Assembly (NCBI GenBank): GCA_019187665.1
Contig: JABARH010000004.1
Coordinates: 62,001 to 126,000 of the forward strand
Reading direction: 5' to 3'
Origin: Anaerolineales bacterium
GTDB taxonomy: Bacteria; Chloroflexota; Anaerolineae; Anaerolineales; Villigracilaceae
DNA: 64,000 bases
The notes beneath the pieces are model-generated. The model worked only from the letters and a program-made list of their open reading frames with translations. It was not told the origin of the DNA and did no database searches. Every line of letters starts with the position of its first letter. The stretch's first letter is position 1. The position numbers and the translations under genes are program-made. This document shows, piece by piece, positions 35,460 to 44,157 of this stretch.

Positions 35460-36752
35460 ATGAACGATAATAATGCTCAAGTGGCGGTTTTCATTGACTA
35501 TGATAACATCGAAATCAGCGCTTCTGAAAAATTTGGGAAGGATACCGAGGTGGAATGGTCGGTGGTGCTCGATGCGGCGGCCCAGATCGGGCGGGTGGTG
35601 GTGCGCCGCGCCTATGCCGACTGGTCCTCATATGGAGCGGACCGCCAGCGCGAGTTGCTCGGTTCGGGGGTGGAACTGGTCCACGTTTCGAGCAAACGCG
35701 GCAAGAACGCCGCCGACATCCGCATTGTGATCGACGCGCTGGAATTCATCCACAGCGGAAGCGGCAATATCACCCATATTATGCTCGTCTCCGGCGACGG
35801 TGATTTCACAGAACTGGTGCATCGCTTGCGCGGACAGGGCATCAAGGTCATTGGTGTCGGCGTGGGCGGCACGAGCGCGGAATATCTGATCAATGCCTGT
35901 GATGAATTCAGATTCTACGAAAGCCTGGCTGGGCTGGAAACTCCCGCTCCGAACAAGAAAAACGGAAAAGCAGGGGAGTCTGCCACCGCCACCCCTTCGT
36001 TCGAGATCAGCGAGGCGCGTCAGTTGTTGCGCCGCGCGCTCCAGTCGCGGGCAGGAGAGTGGGTGCTGGCGGCGGAGTTGAAGAATGCCATGCTCCGTCT
36101 CGATCCATCCTTTAGCGAACGCAACTATGGTTTTCCCAACTTCAAGGAATTTCTCGCTTCGGCGCAGGATATTGCCGAAACACAGATCAACAAGAACGAA
36201 CAGATCGAGGTCGGTCTGTCGAGCGCGGAGGTGGCGCAGATTCCCGACGCCCTGCTGGATGAATATTTGAAAATCCTCAGCCAGCAGAAGATCCGCATGA
36301 ATCCAAACGAATACCGCCCGCAGATCATCTTCCAGTTCTTCGATATCTGGAAGAACAATCCAGACCTGAGCCTGACCGCGCTGAAGGAACAGGTTCACGC
36401 CTATTTCCAGGAAACGGCGCCCCATGTGAAGTGGCAATACGTCCATGAGGTGGCCCACCAGTTATTTCACACCTACTGCTTCGATTTCGACCAGTCGGAG
36501 GAACAATCTGACGTGCGGCTATGGGATCGCCGCGTGAAATTTGCGGCGGGCGTGGAAAGAAAGCCTGACCTGCTCGACAAATGCGACAAGGGCCTGCTCC
36601 AGAAATTGCTGCGTTCACTCGGCTCGACGAAGAAGATCAACAAAGAGGCGGCCGCCCGCCTGTTGTATGGAAGTGTGCGCGGCCAGGCCATGCTCGATCA
36701 TGTCAGCGAATTGATTGACGGCCTGAAGGCCGCGCCCCGATCTGAATCATGA
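35460..36752 (+). CDS. NYN domain protein with LOTUS (OST-HTH) domain
   Basis: 430 residues. The N-terminal NYN/PIN-like ribonuclease domain (1-155) shows its acidic residues in V-F-I-D-Y-D-N, D-I-R-I-V-I-D-A-L-E and S-G-D-G-D-F. A LOTUS/OST-HTH RNA-binding domain follows (about 180-250, R-R-A-L-Q-S-R-A-G-E-W-V near its start), then a third helical region. Predicted RNA nuclease with an RNA-recognition module; substrate unknown. Good RBS (AAAGGGATG). It overlaps the downstream sulfur-carrier gene by 4 bp (ATGA), which ties it to tRNA thiolation. Confidence 0.85.
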   Translation: MNDNNAQVAVFIDYDNIEISASEKFGKDTEVEWSVVLDAAAQIGRVVVRRAYADWSSYGADRQRELLGSGVELVHVSSKRGKNAADIRIVIDALEFIHSGSGNITHIMLVSGDGDFTELVHRLRGQGIKVIGVGVGGTSAEYLINACDEFRFYESLAGLETPAPNKKNGKAGESATATPSFEISEARQLLRRALQSRAGEWVLAAELKNAMLRLDPSFSERNYGFPNFKEFLASAQDIAETQINKNEQIEVGLSSAEVAQIPDALLDEYLKILSQQKIRMNPNEYRPQIIFQFFDIWKNNPDLSLTALKEQVHAYFQETAPHVKWQYVHEVAHQLFHTYCFDFDQSEEQSDVRLWDRRVKFAAGVERKPDLLDKCDKGLLQKLLRSLGSTKKINKEAAARLLYGSVRGQAMLDHVSELIDGLKAAPRSES

Positions 36753-36943
36753 CCGTCAAATTGATTCTGCGCGGCCAGGAGTATGAAGTCCGCCCTGGCA
36801 TGACTCTGCTTTCCTCGCTGGAGAAGATCGCCGTCCTGCCAGAGTCGGTCCTTGCCACGCGCGCAGGGGAGATGATCCTCGAGGACGAGATTCTCAAAGA
36901 TGGCGACGTGATCAACCTGATCGCGGTGATCTCTGGCGGTTGA
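36749..36943 (+). CDS. ttuB: TtuB-like ubiquitin-fold sulfur carrier
   Basis: 64 residues with a beta-grasp fold and a C-terminal Gly-Gly (S-G-G end), as in ThiS, MoaD and TtuB. The Gly-Gly end is thiocarboxylated by an E1-like enzyme (not in this window) and gives sulfur to the partner thiolase. Because the next gene codes for a TtuA-type tRNA thiolation enzyme, TtuB is the best guess among these carriers. The ATG overlaps the NYN stop. Confidence 0.75.
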   Translation: MTVKLILRGQEYEVRPGMTLLSSLEKIAVLPESVLATRAGEMILEDEILKDGDVINLIAVISGG

Positions 36944-37030
36944 TTGCGCCGTGCGCGTTCTTCCCTGGCCGCGCTTGTTGTCTCACCGAGGTCATTGTTG
37001 CTCTTTAAGAAAACTGGACGTAGACTATTG

Positions 37031-37131
37031 GCGTTAGAGAACGCCAACTATTCGCCTGACGCATTAGAGAACGCCAACCATTCGCCTGACGCATTAGAGA
37101 ACGCCAACCATTCGCCTGACGCATTAGAGAC
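37031..37131. repeat. Tandem 30-bp repeat (3.4 copies)
   Basis: Unit length exactly 30 bp, starting GCATTAGAGAACGCCAACCA; copies at 37031, 37061 and 37091 (first with two differences) and a partial at 37121. No spacers, so not CRISPR. It fills the gap between ttuB and ttuA. Confidence 0.9.
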
Positions 37132-37196
37132 GCGCCCTGTGCTGGTTTTGTGTGCGTCCTGAAAAATTCGGTTTCCGACTTGCGGGTAGCGACAGC

Positions 37197-38129
37197 ATGA
37201 AGTGTAAAAAATGCGGAAGCAAAGCCTCGGTCCACATGCGCCAGCACAAACTGGCCTTGTGCAGGGACCATTATCTCGATTGGATTCCCGAACAAACCGA
37301 ACGCTTTATCAAAAAATATGAGATGTTCCAGCGTGACGAAAAAATCCTTGTCGCTGTCTCTGGCGGCAAGGATTCGCTTTCGCTGTGGGATATCCTGGCG
37401 CGCCTCGGCTATCAGGCCGACGGACTCTATATCGGCCTCGGCATTGATGAGGGCATCGCGTATTCGTCCGAGTCGCAGCGCCTGACAGAAACATTCGCCC
37501 GCGAACGCGGACTCAAACTTCACGTTGTAGACGTTCAACGGGAATACGGCCAGCCGATCCCCGTCCTGGCGCAGCGGTCGCAGCGCGGGCAGGGACGCCC
37601 CTGCGCGGTGTGCGGCCTGGCCAAACGTCACGTGATGAACCGCATTGCGCGCGACCTCGGCTACAACGTCCTCGCCACGGGTCACAATCTCGATGACGAG
37701 GCGGCGGTCTTGTTCGGCAACACGCTGCAATGGGCAGGCGAATTTCTCCAGCGTCAAAGCCCGGTCCTGCCGGAGAGTCCGGGGCTGGCGCGCAAGGTTA
37801 AACCGCTCTGCCGGTTTTACGAACGCGAGATGGCGGCCTACGCCATCCTGCGCGGCATCGAATACATCTACGAGGAATGTCCGTTTGCCGAGGGCGCGCC
37901 CTCGATTTATTACAAGGAATTGCTCAACAAACTCGAGACCGACAAGCCCGGCTCCAAGCTGATCTTTTATCTGCGCTTCCTCGAAGCGCGCAGCCAGGGA
38001 CTCTTCGCCGATCCCATCCCGCGCGCGGTGGCTCTGCATCCCTGCCCCAATTGCGGACAGCCCACCTCCAACAATGACTGGTGTTCGTTCTGCAAGATGA
38101 TCGAGAAGACAAAAGTCGCGGCGGAGTAA
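37197..38129 (+). CDS. ttuA: TtuA-type tRNA 2-thiouridine synthetase
   Basis: 310 residues. N-terminal zinc finger (Cys 3, Cys 6, Cys 22, His 25), PP-loop S-G-G-K-D-S near residue 56, the Cys pair in C-A-V-C-G-L-A-K-R near 134-137 and Cys in E-E-C-P-F-A near 228 that would hold the Fe-S cluster, and a C-terminal zinc finger (C-P-N-C, C-S-F-C). This is the TtuA/Ncs6 layout, which adds sulfur to tRNA (T54 in thermophiles, U34 in the Ncs6 branch) using a TtuB-like donor. ATG at 37197 is chosen since upstream codons run into the 30-bp repeats. Confidence 0.87.
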   Translation: MKCKKCGSKASVHMRQHKLALCRDHYLDWIPEQTERFIKKYEMFQRDEKILVAVSGGKDSLSLWDILARLGYQADGLYIGLGIDEGIAYSSESQRLTETFARERGLKLHVVDVQREYGQPIPVLAQRSQRGQGRPCAVCGLAKRHVMNRIARDLGYNVLATGHNLDDEAAVLFGNTLQWAGEFLQRQSPVLPESPGLARKVKPLCRFYEREMAAYAILRGIEYIYEECPFAEGAPSIYYKELLNKLETDKPGSKLIFYLRFLEARSQGLFADPIPRAVALHPCPNCGQPTSNNDWCSFCKMIEKTKVAAE

Positions 38130-38132
38130 AGC

Positions 38133-38215
38133 GCGCCTGTTGCAGGCGCGTCAGCGTCGGTCTCTCACGCGGCGGCTGCGCAGGGCGCAGAACACGACCC
38201 CAGGCCGACTTTCTA
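38133..38215. repeat. GC-rich palindromic intergenic element
   Basis: Contains GCGCCTG-TT-GCAGGCGC, and an outer pairing GTCGG / CCGAC enclosing a GC-rich hairpin. I looked for a preQ1 riboswitch because the next gene is a queuosine-precursor transporter, but no preQ1-I or -II consensus is recognisable. Confidence 0.4.
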
Positions 38216-38223
38216 GAGCAACC

Positions 38224-38937
38224 ATGAATTCAGAAAAAACGCATCGTTACTTCGACCTCATCATAGCGGTCTTTGTGACTGTCCTGGTCGTCAGCAACGT
38301 GGCCTCCTCTGCCAAGATCGTGGATTTGAGGTTTCGTCTGGCCGGTGTGCCGATGGCCTTCGACGCCGGCACCCTGCTTTTTCCCCTCTCCTATATTTTC
38401 GGCGACATCCTGACCGAAGTGTATGGATACAGAAAATCCCGCCGCGTAATCTGGACGGGATTCTTCTGTCTGGCCTTATCCTCTGCCGCCTTCGCCCTCA
38501 TCGGACGTTTACCCGGCGAGGCCATCTGGCAGGGATACGCCGGGGACGCGGCCTACGCGGCCATCCTGGGCGGCATGTCCAGCGGCGGAATTGTTCTTGG
38601 CTCGCTGGCCGGTTATTGGAGCGGCGAATTCACCAACTCGTTCATCCTCGCCAAAATGAAGGTAATGACGAACGGCCGTCACCTCTGGGCGCGGACAATC
38701 GGCAGCACTCTCGCCGGCGAGCTGGTGGACTCGCTCGTCTTCGTGACGGCGGCCTGTCTCTTCCGCGTCTTTCCATGGGACCTGTTCCTCACCCTCGCGC
38801 TGACGAATTATCTGTTCAAATGCGCGGTTGAGGCGGCGATGACCCCGCTCACATACTGGATCGTGAATCGCTTGAAGCGCGCTGAAAACGAGGATTACTT
38901 CGATCGCGAGACGACATTTAATCCCTTCGCGGCGTGA
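38224..38937 (+). CDS. Queuosine precursor transporter (YhhQ/QueT-like, VUT family)
   Basis: 237 residues, six predicted helices. Family motifs: V-S-N-V-A-S-S-A-K-I near 21-30, D-A-G-T-L-L-F-P-L-S-Y-I-F-G-D-I-L-T-E-V-Y-G-Y near 48-70, and F-K-C-A-V-E-A-A-M-T-P near 200. The family imports queuine or preQ0/preQ1 for tRNA modification. Starting at 38224; the open frame upstream is the GC-rich element. It adds to the tRNA-modification theme with ttuA and miaA. Confidence 0.85.
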   Translation: MNSEKTHRYFDLIIAVFVTVLVVSNVASSAKIVDLRFRLAGVPMAFDAGTLLFPLSYIFGDILTEVYGYRKSRRVIWTGFFCLALSSAAFALIGRLPGEAIWQGYAGDAAYAAILGGMSSGGIVLGSLAGYWSGEFTNSFILAKMKVMTNGRHLWARTIGSTLAGELVDSLVFVTAACLFRVFPWDLFLTLALTNYLFKCAVEAAMTPLTYWIVNRLKRAENEDYFDRETTFNPFAA

Positions 38938-38966
38938 GGTCGGTTTCCGACTCGCCGCTGGAACGC

Positions 38967-39000
38967 AAAAAGAACGCCGGATCTACCCGGCGTTCTTTTT
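38967..39000. terminator. Bidirectional terminator
   Basis: 10-bp stem AGAACGCCGG / CCGGCGTTCT flanked by A and T runs, between converging genes. Confidence 0.9.
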
Positions 39001-39017
39001 GCCTGGCAGGCAGTTTT

Positions 39018-40784
39018 TTACGGTATGGGAATCACTGCGGCGTTGTCGAACCAGGCAGTGCCGGAGGGTTGTTGTAGTTGGATCCGGAAGGCGAAACGGC
39101 CAAATGCAGCCGGGATCACGACGATATTTTCAAGAGTCTCCCAATCATGCGTTCCGGGGGAAAAGTCCAGGTGATAGAAGGCGATCGGTTGATTGTAGAG
39201 ACTGTAAAATTCGATCCTGGCGCGATAAATTCCGCCCGGCGGGATCGAATCGGCTTTGCTGGAAAGACGGATCAGGAACATGGCCCCCGCGACGCCTCTG
39301 CGATAGACGCTCTGATAGACCTGATAGACGCGCAGGGTGGGAGAGCCTCTGAAGCGCACAGAGCAAGGCGGGCTGAAAAATACCGCACAATCACGGACAG
39401 CGTTGAGCGTGTAAGGATACGAAGGATTTCTCCAGGGAATGGGTTTGGCGAGCGTGTCGAACCCCGCGATGCGGAGCAGGTTGGCACCGGTGATTCCCGT
39501 TCCGCTCAAGGGAATCAGGGTGGGCGAAGCCAGGATGTTGCTCGGAATCGTGATCGTCCCGGCCTTAACCAGCGGGGTAAGCGGGGCGAATGTCACGCTG
39601 AAGGTGCATGTTCCAGCCGGGGCGAGTATCTGCCAACTGCACGAGTCTGCCGCGAGGGAAAACTCACCGGTGATGGAGAGGGCTGCCAGCGCCAGATTCG
39701 TCTCTCCGGTGTTGGTAATGGTCACAATGCGCGGGGCGCTGACCACTCCAACCACGCCGTTGCCAAACGCCAGCGAGCCAGGATCGAGAGAAAGCGAGGT
39801 TGCCGCTTCGAATGCGCCCACGTCGCAAATGGTTCCCTGCGGGCGGCCGGCGCCGCGCTGATCGGTAAGGGCGCAGAACGCGTTGCTCGCGGCATTGATC
39901 GCGACCGAGGCGGGGAGCAGGCTAAACGTCTGGGTGGAGCCGCCGTGATCTGCAAGCGGGCCGAGCGCGAGCGCGGGAATCGTCGTCACGCCGAAACCCG
40001 CTCCACAACTGGCCTCATCTGCCAGGTTGTTGGCGCTGGTCGCGTTCAATGGAAGTCCGGCGCACAGGGTTCCGCCGTTGCCTTTGGCAAGGAGCGAATT
40101 TTTCACCGTCAGCGCGCCGCCGTTGTAAAGCACCCCCGCGCCGCCACCGGTGATCGTATTATCGAAAAAGGTGATATGTGTAAGATTGACGATGCCGGTA
40201 TCGTTGTAGAGCGCGCTGCCAAAATCCGCGCTGTTGAACGCGAAGGTGGAGTTGGTGACGCTGAGCGTGCCGAAATCATTGTAGATGGCCCCGCCCAACA
40301 CGCCGACGCCGTTGGCGATCGTGGAATTAACCAGGTTGAGCGTGCCCGCGTTGTAGATGTTCGCGCCATTGCCTGCGCCATGGGCGAGGGTCAGGTTTTG
40401 GATGGCGGCGGGAATGCCCGCTCCAATTTCGAAGACGCGGAAGACTCCGCCTCCGTTGATGATGATCTGGCTCGCGCCGCCGCTGATGGTCAATCCGTCC
40501 GTATCGCTCAGGACGGGCAGGGCGGACGCGAGGAAGATCGAACCGTTGAGTCCGCCGGCAAAGATGATCGTATCCGCGCCCGAACCGGCCGCGCAGTTGG
40601 GATAGATCGAGGCGTCGCTGTTGGCGTTGGCGATGGCCTCACGCAGAGAACAGAAACCATTGTTGGAGGTTTCATCGAGGAGGGTCTGCACGGTGATGGT
40701 GGATGCGGCGCGCACGGCGGTCGAGGCCGGTCCGAGGGCGGAAATCAATAAAGCGAGCAGCAGGAAGGGACGAATGATTTTCAT
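39018..40784 (-). CDS. Secreted CSLREA / parallel beta-helix protein with choice-of-anchor domain
   Basis: 588 residues. Signal peptide (about 1-26), then the CSLREA domain (T-I-T-V-Q-T-L-L-D-E-T and N-G-F-C-S-L-R-E-A-I), a parallel beta-helix region to about residue 310 ending in G-A-F-E-A, an Ig-like choice-of-anchor D domain (about 320-430; L-A-F-G-N-G-V-V-G) and a C-terminal jelly-roll-like domain (about 435-588). Likely a cell-surface or released adhesin or carbohydrate-binding protein; no catalytic residues are evident. Read toward the terminator at 38967. Confidence 0.8.
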   Translation of the reverse strand: MKIIRPFLLLALLISALGPASTAVRAASTITVQTLLDETSNNGFCSLREAIANANSDASIYPNCAAGSGADTIIFAGGLNGSIFLASALPVLSDTDGLTISGGASQIIINGGGVFRVFEIGAGIPAAIQNLTLAHGAGNGANIYNAGTLNLVNSTIANGVGVLGGAIYNDFGTLSVTNSTFAFNSADFGSALYNDTGIVNLTHITFFDNTITGGGAGVLYNGGALTVKNSLLAKGNGGTLCAGLPLNATSANNLADEASCGAGFGVTTIPALALGPLADHGGSTQTFSLLPASVAINAASNAFCALTDQRGAGRPQGTICDVGAFEAATSLSLDPGSLAFGNGVVGVVSAPRIVTITNTGETNLALAALSITGEFSLAADSCSWQILAPAGTCTFSVTFAPLTPLVKAGTITIPSNILASPTLIPLSGTGITGANLLRIAGFDTLAKPIPWRNPSYPYTLNAVRDCAVFFSPPCSVRFRGSPTLRVYQVYQSVYRRGVAGAMFLIRLSSKADSIPPGGIYRARIEFYSLYNQPIAFYHLDFSPGTHDWETLENIVVIPAAFGRFAFRIQLQQPSGTAWFDNAAVIPIP

Positions 40785-40944
40785 AAGATTCACCACTTGT
40801 ATTATACAGGATTTGAACGGGGCAACGCCGGTCTTTTAAAATTCTAGGCGCGACCGGCTCGCCCGGCGCATCGGCCATTCCCTGCCAGGTTTCGGTTATA
40901 CTAAAACTTGTCATACTGTTTTAGCATGGCAAGGCAGATACCCA

Positions 40945-41601
40945 ATGACCCAGATCAGCCTCCCCAGAAAACTGCGCGTACTGATTGCGGACGATGTTCA
41001 GGAAACGCGGCGCAATACCCGCCTGATGATCGCCGCGCTCGACTACGCCGAAGTGGTCGCCATCGCCTCGAACGGACGTCAGGCGGTGGAGATGACGGAG
41101 GAACAGCATCCCGATATTGTCATCCTGGATGTGAATATGCCCGAAATGGACGGGTTAACCGCATACAAAAACATCATCAAAGTGCATCCAGATACCGGCG
41201 GCATCATCATCTCTGCCGAACAGAATCCTATTGTGGCAAAAGCCGCCGCATCCATCGGGATTCAGGAATTTCTGGTGAAGCCTTTTTTTGTGGACGAAAT
41301 GGACGCGGCTATCAAGCGCGTCAGTCAGCGCCTCCGCGAGAACCGCCAAAAACGGGCGCTGACCAAACCCAAAGATGAAAACAGCGAAGCCTATCTGGAA
41401 ATGCTGGCAAACGAATACATGAAAGAAGGGCGCACAGATGATGCGGCGGTGCAAATCTTTGAACGTCTCGCCGCCAATCCAAAATCGGCGCTGCGCTGGC
41501 TCGAGACTCTTGCCATGCTCTACGCCATCCGCCGCGAATGGGGAAAACTAACCTCCCTCACCGCGCGGCTGGAGCGGGAGACGAAAGATCAAAAGGCGTG
41601 A
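40945..41601 (+). CDS. Response regulator with C-terminal helical (TPR-like) region
   Basis: 218 residues. REC domain (residues 8-128) with acidic pair D16/D17, phospho-acceptor Asp in V-I-L-D-V-N-M-P near 58 and the conserved Lys in F-L-V-K-P-F near 110. The remaining 90 residues are helical with a TPR-like rhythm (A-A-V-Q-I-F-E-R-L-A-A-N-P) and no DNA-binding or enzymatic domain. It probably acts by protein contact. No histidine kinase lies nearby, so it is an orphan. Confidence 0.85.
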   Translation: MTQISLPRKLRVLIADDVQETRRNTRLMIAALDYAEVVAIASNGRQAVEMTEEQHPDIVILDVNMPEMDGLTAYKNIIKVHPDTGGIIISAEQNPIVAKAAASIGIQEFLVKPFFVDEMDAAIKRVSQRLRENRQKRALTKPKDENSEAYLEMLANEYMKEGRTDDAAVQIFERLAANPKSALRWLETLAMLYAIRREWGKLTSLTARLERETKDQKA

Positions 41602-41639
41602 AGACAGCCAGTCGATTCATCCAAATCAAACAACAACAA

Positions 41640-41670
41640 ACCGACCTTCGGCACAATACCGAAGGTCGGT
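41640..41670. terminator. Terminator between the response regulator gene and glnA
   Basis: 12-bp stem ACCGACCTTCGG / CCGAAGGTCGGT with a 7-nt loop. The T-run is better on the minus strand (TTTGTTGTTG), so it mainly serves glnA. Confidence 0.75.
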
Positions 41671-41695
41671 TCATCATCATGCGACGATCACGGTC

Positions 41696-43033
41696 CTACG
41701 CCACTTCCAAATATCGCTCGATCTCGTAATCGGTCACGCGCAAGCGGAACTCGTCCCACTCTTCGCGCTTGGCGCGGACAAACGCCTCGTACGTGACTCT
41801 CCCGAGCGAGTCCATGACGACCCGGTCCTTTTCAAGTTCATCCAGCGCTTCGGCCAGCGACCCAGGCAGGGAACCCACGCCCATTTGCGCGCGCTCCTCC
41901 GCGTTCAAATGATACAGGTTCACGTTGTTCAGCGGCGCGGGCGGAGTCTTCTTGTTGTCAATCCCGTCCAGCGCGGCGGCCAGCATCGCGGTAAAGGCGA
42001 GATATGGATTCGACGACGGATCCGGGAAGCGCAGTTCGGCGCGCATGGATTTGTTGCGGCCTTCGGTGTAGCGCGGGATGCGGATCAACGCCGAACGGTT
42101 GCTTTGCGCCCAGCCAATGTAGACCGGCGCCTCATACCCCGGCACGAGGCGCTTGTACGAGTTGACGGTCGGCGCGACCACAGCCGCCAGCGCGCGCGCA
42201 TGTTCCAACTGGCCCGCGATGAGCGCATACGCCGTCTTCGACAATTTGAACTCGTCCTGCGCGTCGAAGAATAAGTTGTTGCCCTTATCGTCGAATAGCG
42301 ACTGGTGACAGTGCATGCCCGAACCGTTGATTCCAAAGACCGGCTTCGGCATGAACGACGCGACCAGCCCATGCTGCGCGGCAATCGCCTTCACAGTGTA
42401 CTTCAACGTCAGCACATTGTCTGCCGCTTTGAGCGCGTTGGCATAGCGAAAATCAATCTCGTGCTGGCCAAGCGCCACCTCGTGATGCCCCACTTCCACT
42501 TCGAGCCCCATGCTCATTAAGGCTTGCATCAATTCCGTGCGGACCGTGACCGCCTCATCGAATGAAGAGAAATCGAAATAACCGCCCACATCGTGCGGGA
42601 CCGGATGCACGCCGTGACCGTTCGTCCCCTTGAAGAGGAAGAACTCCGGCTCGGGGCCGATGTTATACGTCCAGCCGCGCTCGGCCAGTTTTGCCAGCGC
42701 CCGCTTTAACGTCCCGCGCGGATCGCCCGCGAACGGTTTTCCATCCGGCATGAAAATATCGCAGAACACGCGCGCGCGGCGGCTGGTTTCGGGCGACCAC
42801 GGCAGAACCGCGTAGGTATCGGGGTCCAGCACGAGGCGCATGTCGCTTTCCTGAATGCGCGCGAAACCCTCCACCGAAGAGCCGTCGAACCACACGCCGT
42901 CCTCGAGCGCGCCCTCCAGGTTATGCAGCGGCATGTCCACGCTCTTCACCCCGCCCAATACATCCGTGAACTGCAACGAAATAAAATTAACCCTGTCTTC
43001 CTTCACTCGTTTGACAAAATCTTTCGCGTCCAT
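41696..43033 (-). CDS. glnA: Glutamine synthetase, type I
   Basis: 445 residues, GSI-alpha length. Makes glutamine from glutamate, ammonia and ATP as a dodecamer. Visible: D-G-S-S-V-E-G-F near 50, the metal-binding P-E-P-E-F-F-L-F near 127, ATP loop G-S-G-M-H-C-H-Q-S near 237, N-R-S-A-L-I-R-I-P-R near 312 and the cation loop F-P-D-P-S-S-N-P-Y-L near 333. The adenylylation region reads N-L-Y-H-L rather than N-L-Y-D-L-P; together with the short length this suggests control by feedback rather than adenylylation. RBS AAAAGGAGAAA upstream. A heptamer array lies in its 5' region. Confidence 0.95.
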   Translation of the reverse strand: MDAKDFVKRVKEDRVNFISLQFTDVLGGVKSVDMPLHNLEGALEDGVWFDGSSVEGFARIQESDMRLVLDPDTYAVLPWSPETSRRARVFCDIFMPDGKPFAGDPRGTLKRALAKLAERGWTYNIGPEPEFFLFKGTNGHGVHPVPHDVGGYFDFSSFDEAVTVRTELMQALMSMGLEVEVGHHEVALGQHEIDFRYANALKAADNVLTLKYTVKAIAAQHGLVASFMPKPVFGINGSGMHCHQSLFDDKGNNLFFDAQDEFKLSKTAYALIAGQLEHARALAAVVAPTVNSYKRLVPGYEAPVYIGWAQSNRSALIRIPRYTEGRNKSMRAELRFPDPSSNPYLAFTAMLAAALDGIDNKKTPPAPLNNVNLYHLNAEERAQMGVGSLPGSLAEALDELEKDRVVMDSLGRVTYEAFVRAKREEWDEFRLRVTDYEIERYLEVA

Positions 43034-43051
43034 TTTTTCTCCTTTTTATTT

Positions 43052-43151
43052 GGCTATTGGCTATTGGCTGTTGGCTATTGGCTATTGGCTGTTGGCTATT
43101 GGCTATTGGCTGTTGGCTATTGGCTGTTGGCTGTTGGCTGTTGGCCATTGG
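43052..43151. repeat. Heptamer array, GGCTATT/GGCTGTT type (14 units)
   Basis: Fourteen 7-bp units of GGCTATT, GGCTGTT and one GGCCATT upstream of glnA, between its RBS and the end of the DMT permease gene. Confidence 0.95.
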
Positions 43152-43164
43152 TTTTCTCTGCCAA

Positions 43165-43185
43165 CTGATGACTGATCACTGAATC
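43165..43185. repeat. Short heptamer array, inverted AGTNATC type
   Basis: CTGATGA, CTGATCA, CTGAATC: three units, reverse complement of the family at 5262 and 21291, 5 bp from the end of the DMT permease gene. Confidence 0.7.
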
Positions 43186-43189
43186 CTGC

Positions 43190-44122
43190 TCACTCTCCAC
43201 GGGCCGCCACCTCCTCTTTTTTCTTCGCCTCTTTCCCGACCTCTGAGCGGCTCCGGTTTATGAACATCACCGACCCCACGATGATTGCCGCCGCCAGCCA
43301 GATGCGCGGTTCCAGCGTCTCCTCTGCGAGCCAGACGCCGAGCAGAACTGCCACGATGGGGTTTACATATGCGTACGTCGCCACCAGCGGAATCGGCGCG
43401 TTCTGCAATAGCCAGCCATACGCGACGAAACCGATCAACGAACCGGCCGTGATGAGATACAGCAAGCCCAGCGCGGAACGCGTCGTCACCTCTGCCAGAG
43501 ACCAGCCCGCGAGCTCGCCTGTCGCCAGCGAGATCGCGCACAGGCCCATGCTGCCCATCAACATTTGTCCGCCGGTAGATACAAGCGACGACCTCGGTGT
43601 GTCTGCATGTTTGCTATAGATCGAGCCGAGACTCCAGAAGAGACACGCAAAGAGCAATGCAATGATTCCCAACGGGTTTAATGTTGCGCCGCCGGTCAAT
43701 TCGGCAGGGCCGATCAAAATGAAGATGCCAATGAACCCGATTGCCAAACCAAGAAACGTCCAGCGGTTGGGCTTTGTCCCGCCGGGACGAAGCATTTCGG
43801 CGACCACCAAAAATAAGGGCGTTGAGCCGATCATCAAGGCCGCGATGCCCGAAGGGATGGTCTGCTCGGCCCATGCCACCAGACCGTTGCCGCCCAGTAA
43901 AAGCAGGTTGCCGATGATCGCCAGCGAGATCCACTGTTTGCGCGTGGGCATGGCTTGGCCCGCTGCGCGCTGCCAGGCCAGCAGGATGATTCCCGAAATG
44001 AGGAATCGGACTGCCGCATGAAAGAACGGCGGGATCGTCTCCACTGCGAAGCGAATCGCCAGATAGGTCGAACCCCAAACAATGTACACTGCCAGTAATG
44101 CGGTCCAGATTTTTGTTTTCAT
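43190..44122 (-). CDS. DMT superfamily transporter, EamA type
   Basis: 310 residues with ten predicted helices in two EamA repeats (about 5-135 and 150-295). The start W-G-S-T-Y-L-A-I-R-F and the G-x-x-A-L and P-x-x-A-x-L-L-G-x-x-L-x-E-E motifs near the end of the second repeat are typical. Probably exports or imports small metabolites such as amino acids; substrate unknown. The C-terminus is highly charged. It ends just before the heptamer arrays upstream of glnA. Confidence 0.87.
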   Translation of the reverse strand: MKTKIWTALLAVYIVWGSTYLAIRFAVETIPPFFHAAVRFLISGIILLAWQRAAGQAMPTRKQWISLAIIGNLLLLGGNGLVAWAEQTIPSGIAALMIGSTPLFLVVAEMLRPGGTKPNRWTFLGLAIGFIGIFILIGPAELTGGATLNPLGIIALLFACLFWSLGSIYSKHADTPRSSLVSTGGQMLMGSMGLCAISLATGELAGWSLAEVTTRSALGLLYLITAGSLIGFVAYGWLLQNAPIPLVATYAYVNPIVAVLLGVWLAEETLEPRIWLAAAIIVGSVMFINRSRSEVGKEAKKKEEVAARGE

Positions 44123-44157
44123 GTTTCCTTTTTCGTGTACGTTCGTTTCATTCGTAT

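Noticed and set aside
37031..37131. CRISPR array
   Set aside because: The 30-bp units are adjacent with no spacers, and no cas genes are in the window.
38133..38223. preQ1 riboswitch before the queuosine-precursor transporter gene
   Set aside because: The region is GC-rich and palindromic but shows no preQ1-I, -II or -III consensus that I can recognise.
39078..40751. 557-codon plus-strand frame
   Set aside because: Antisense to the beta-helix protein gene; low-complexity Arg/Glu/Gly-rich translation without recognisable domains.
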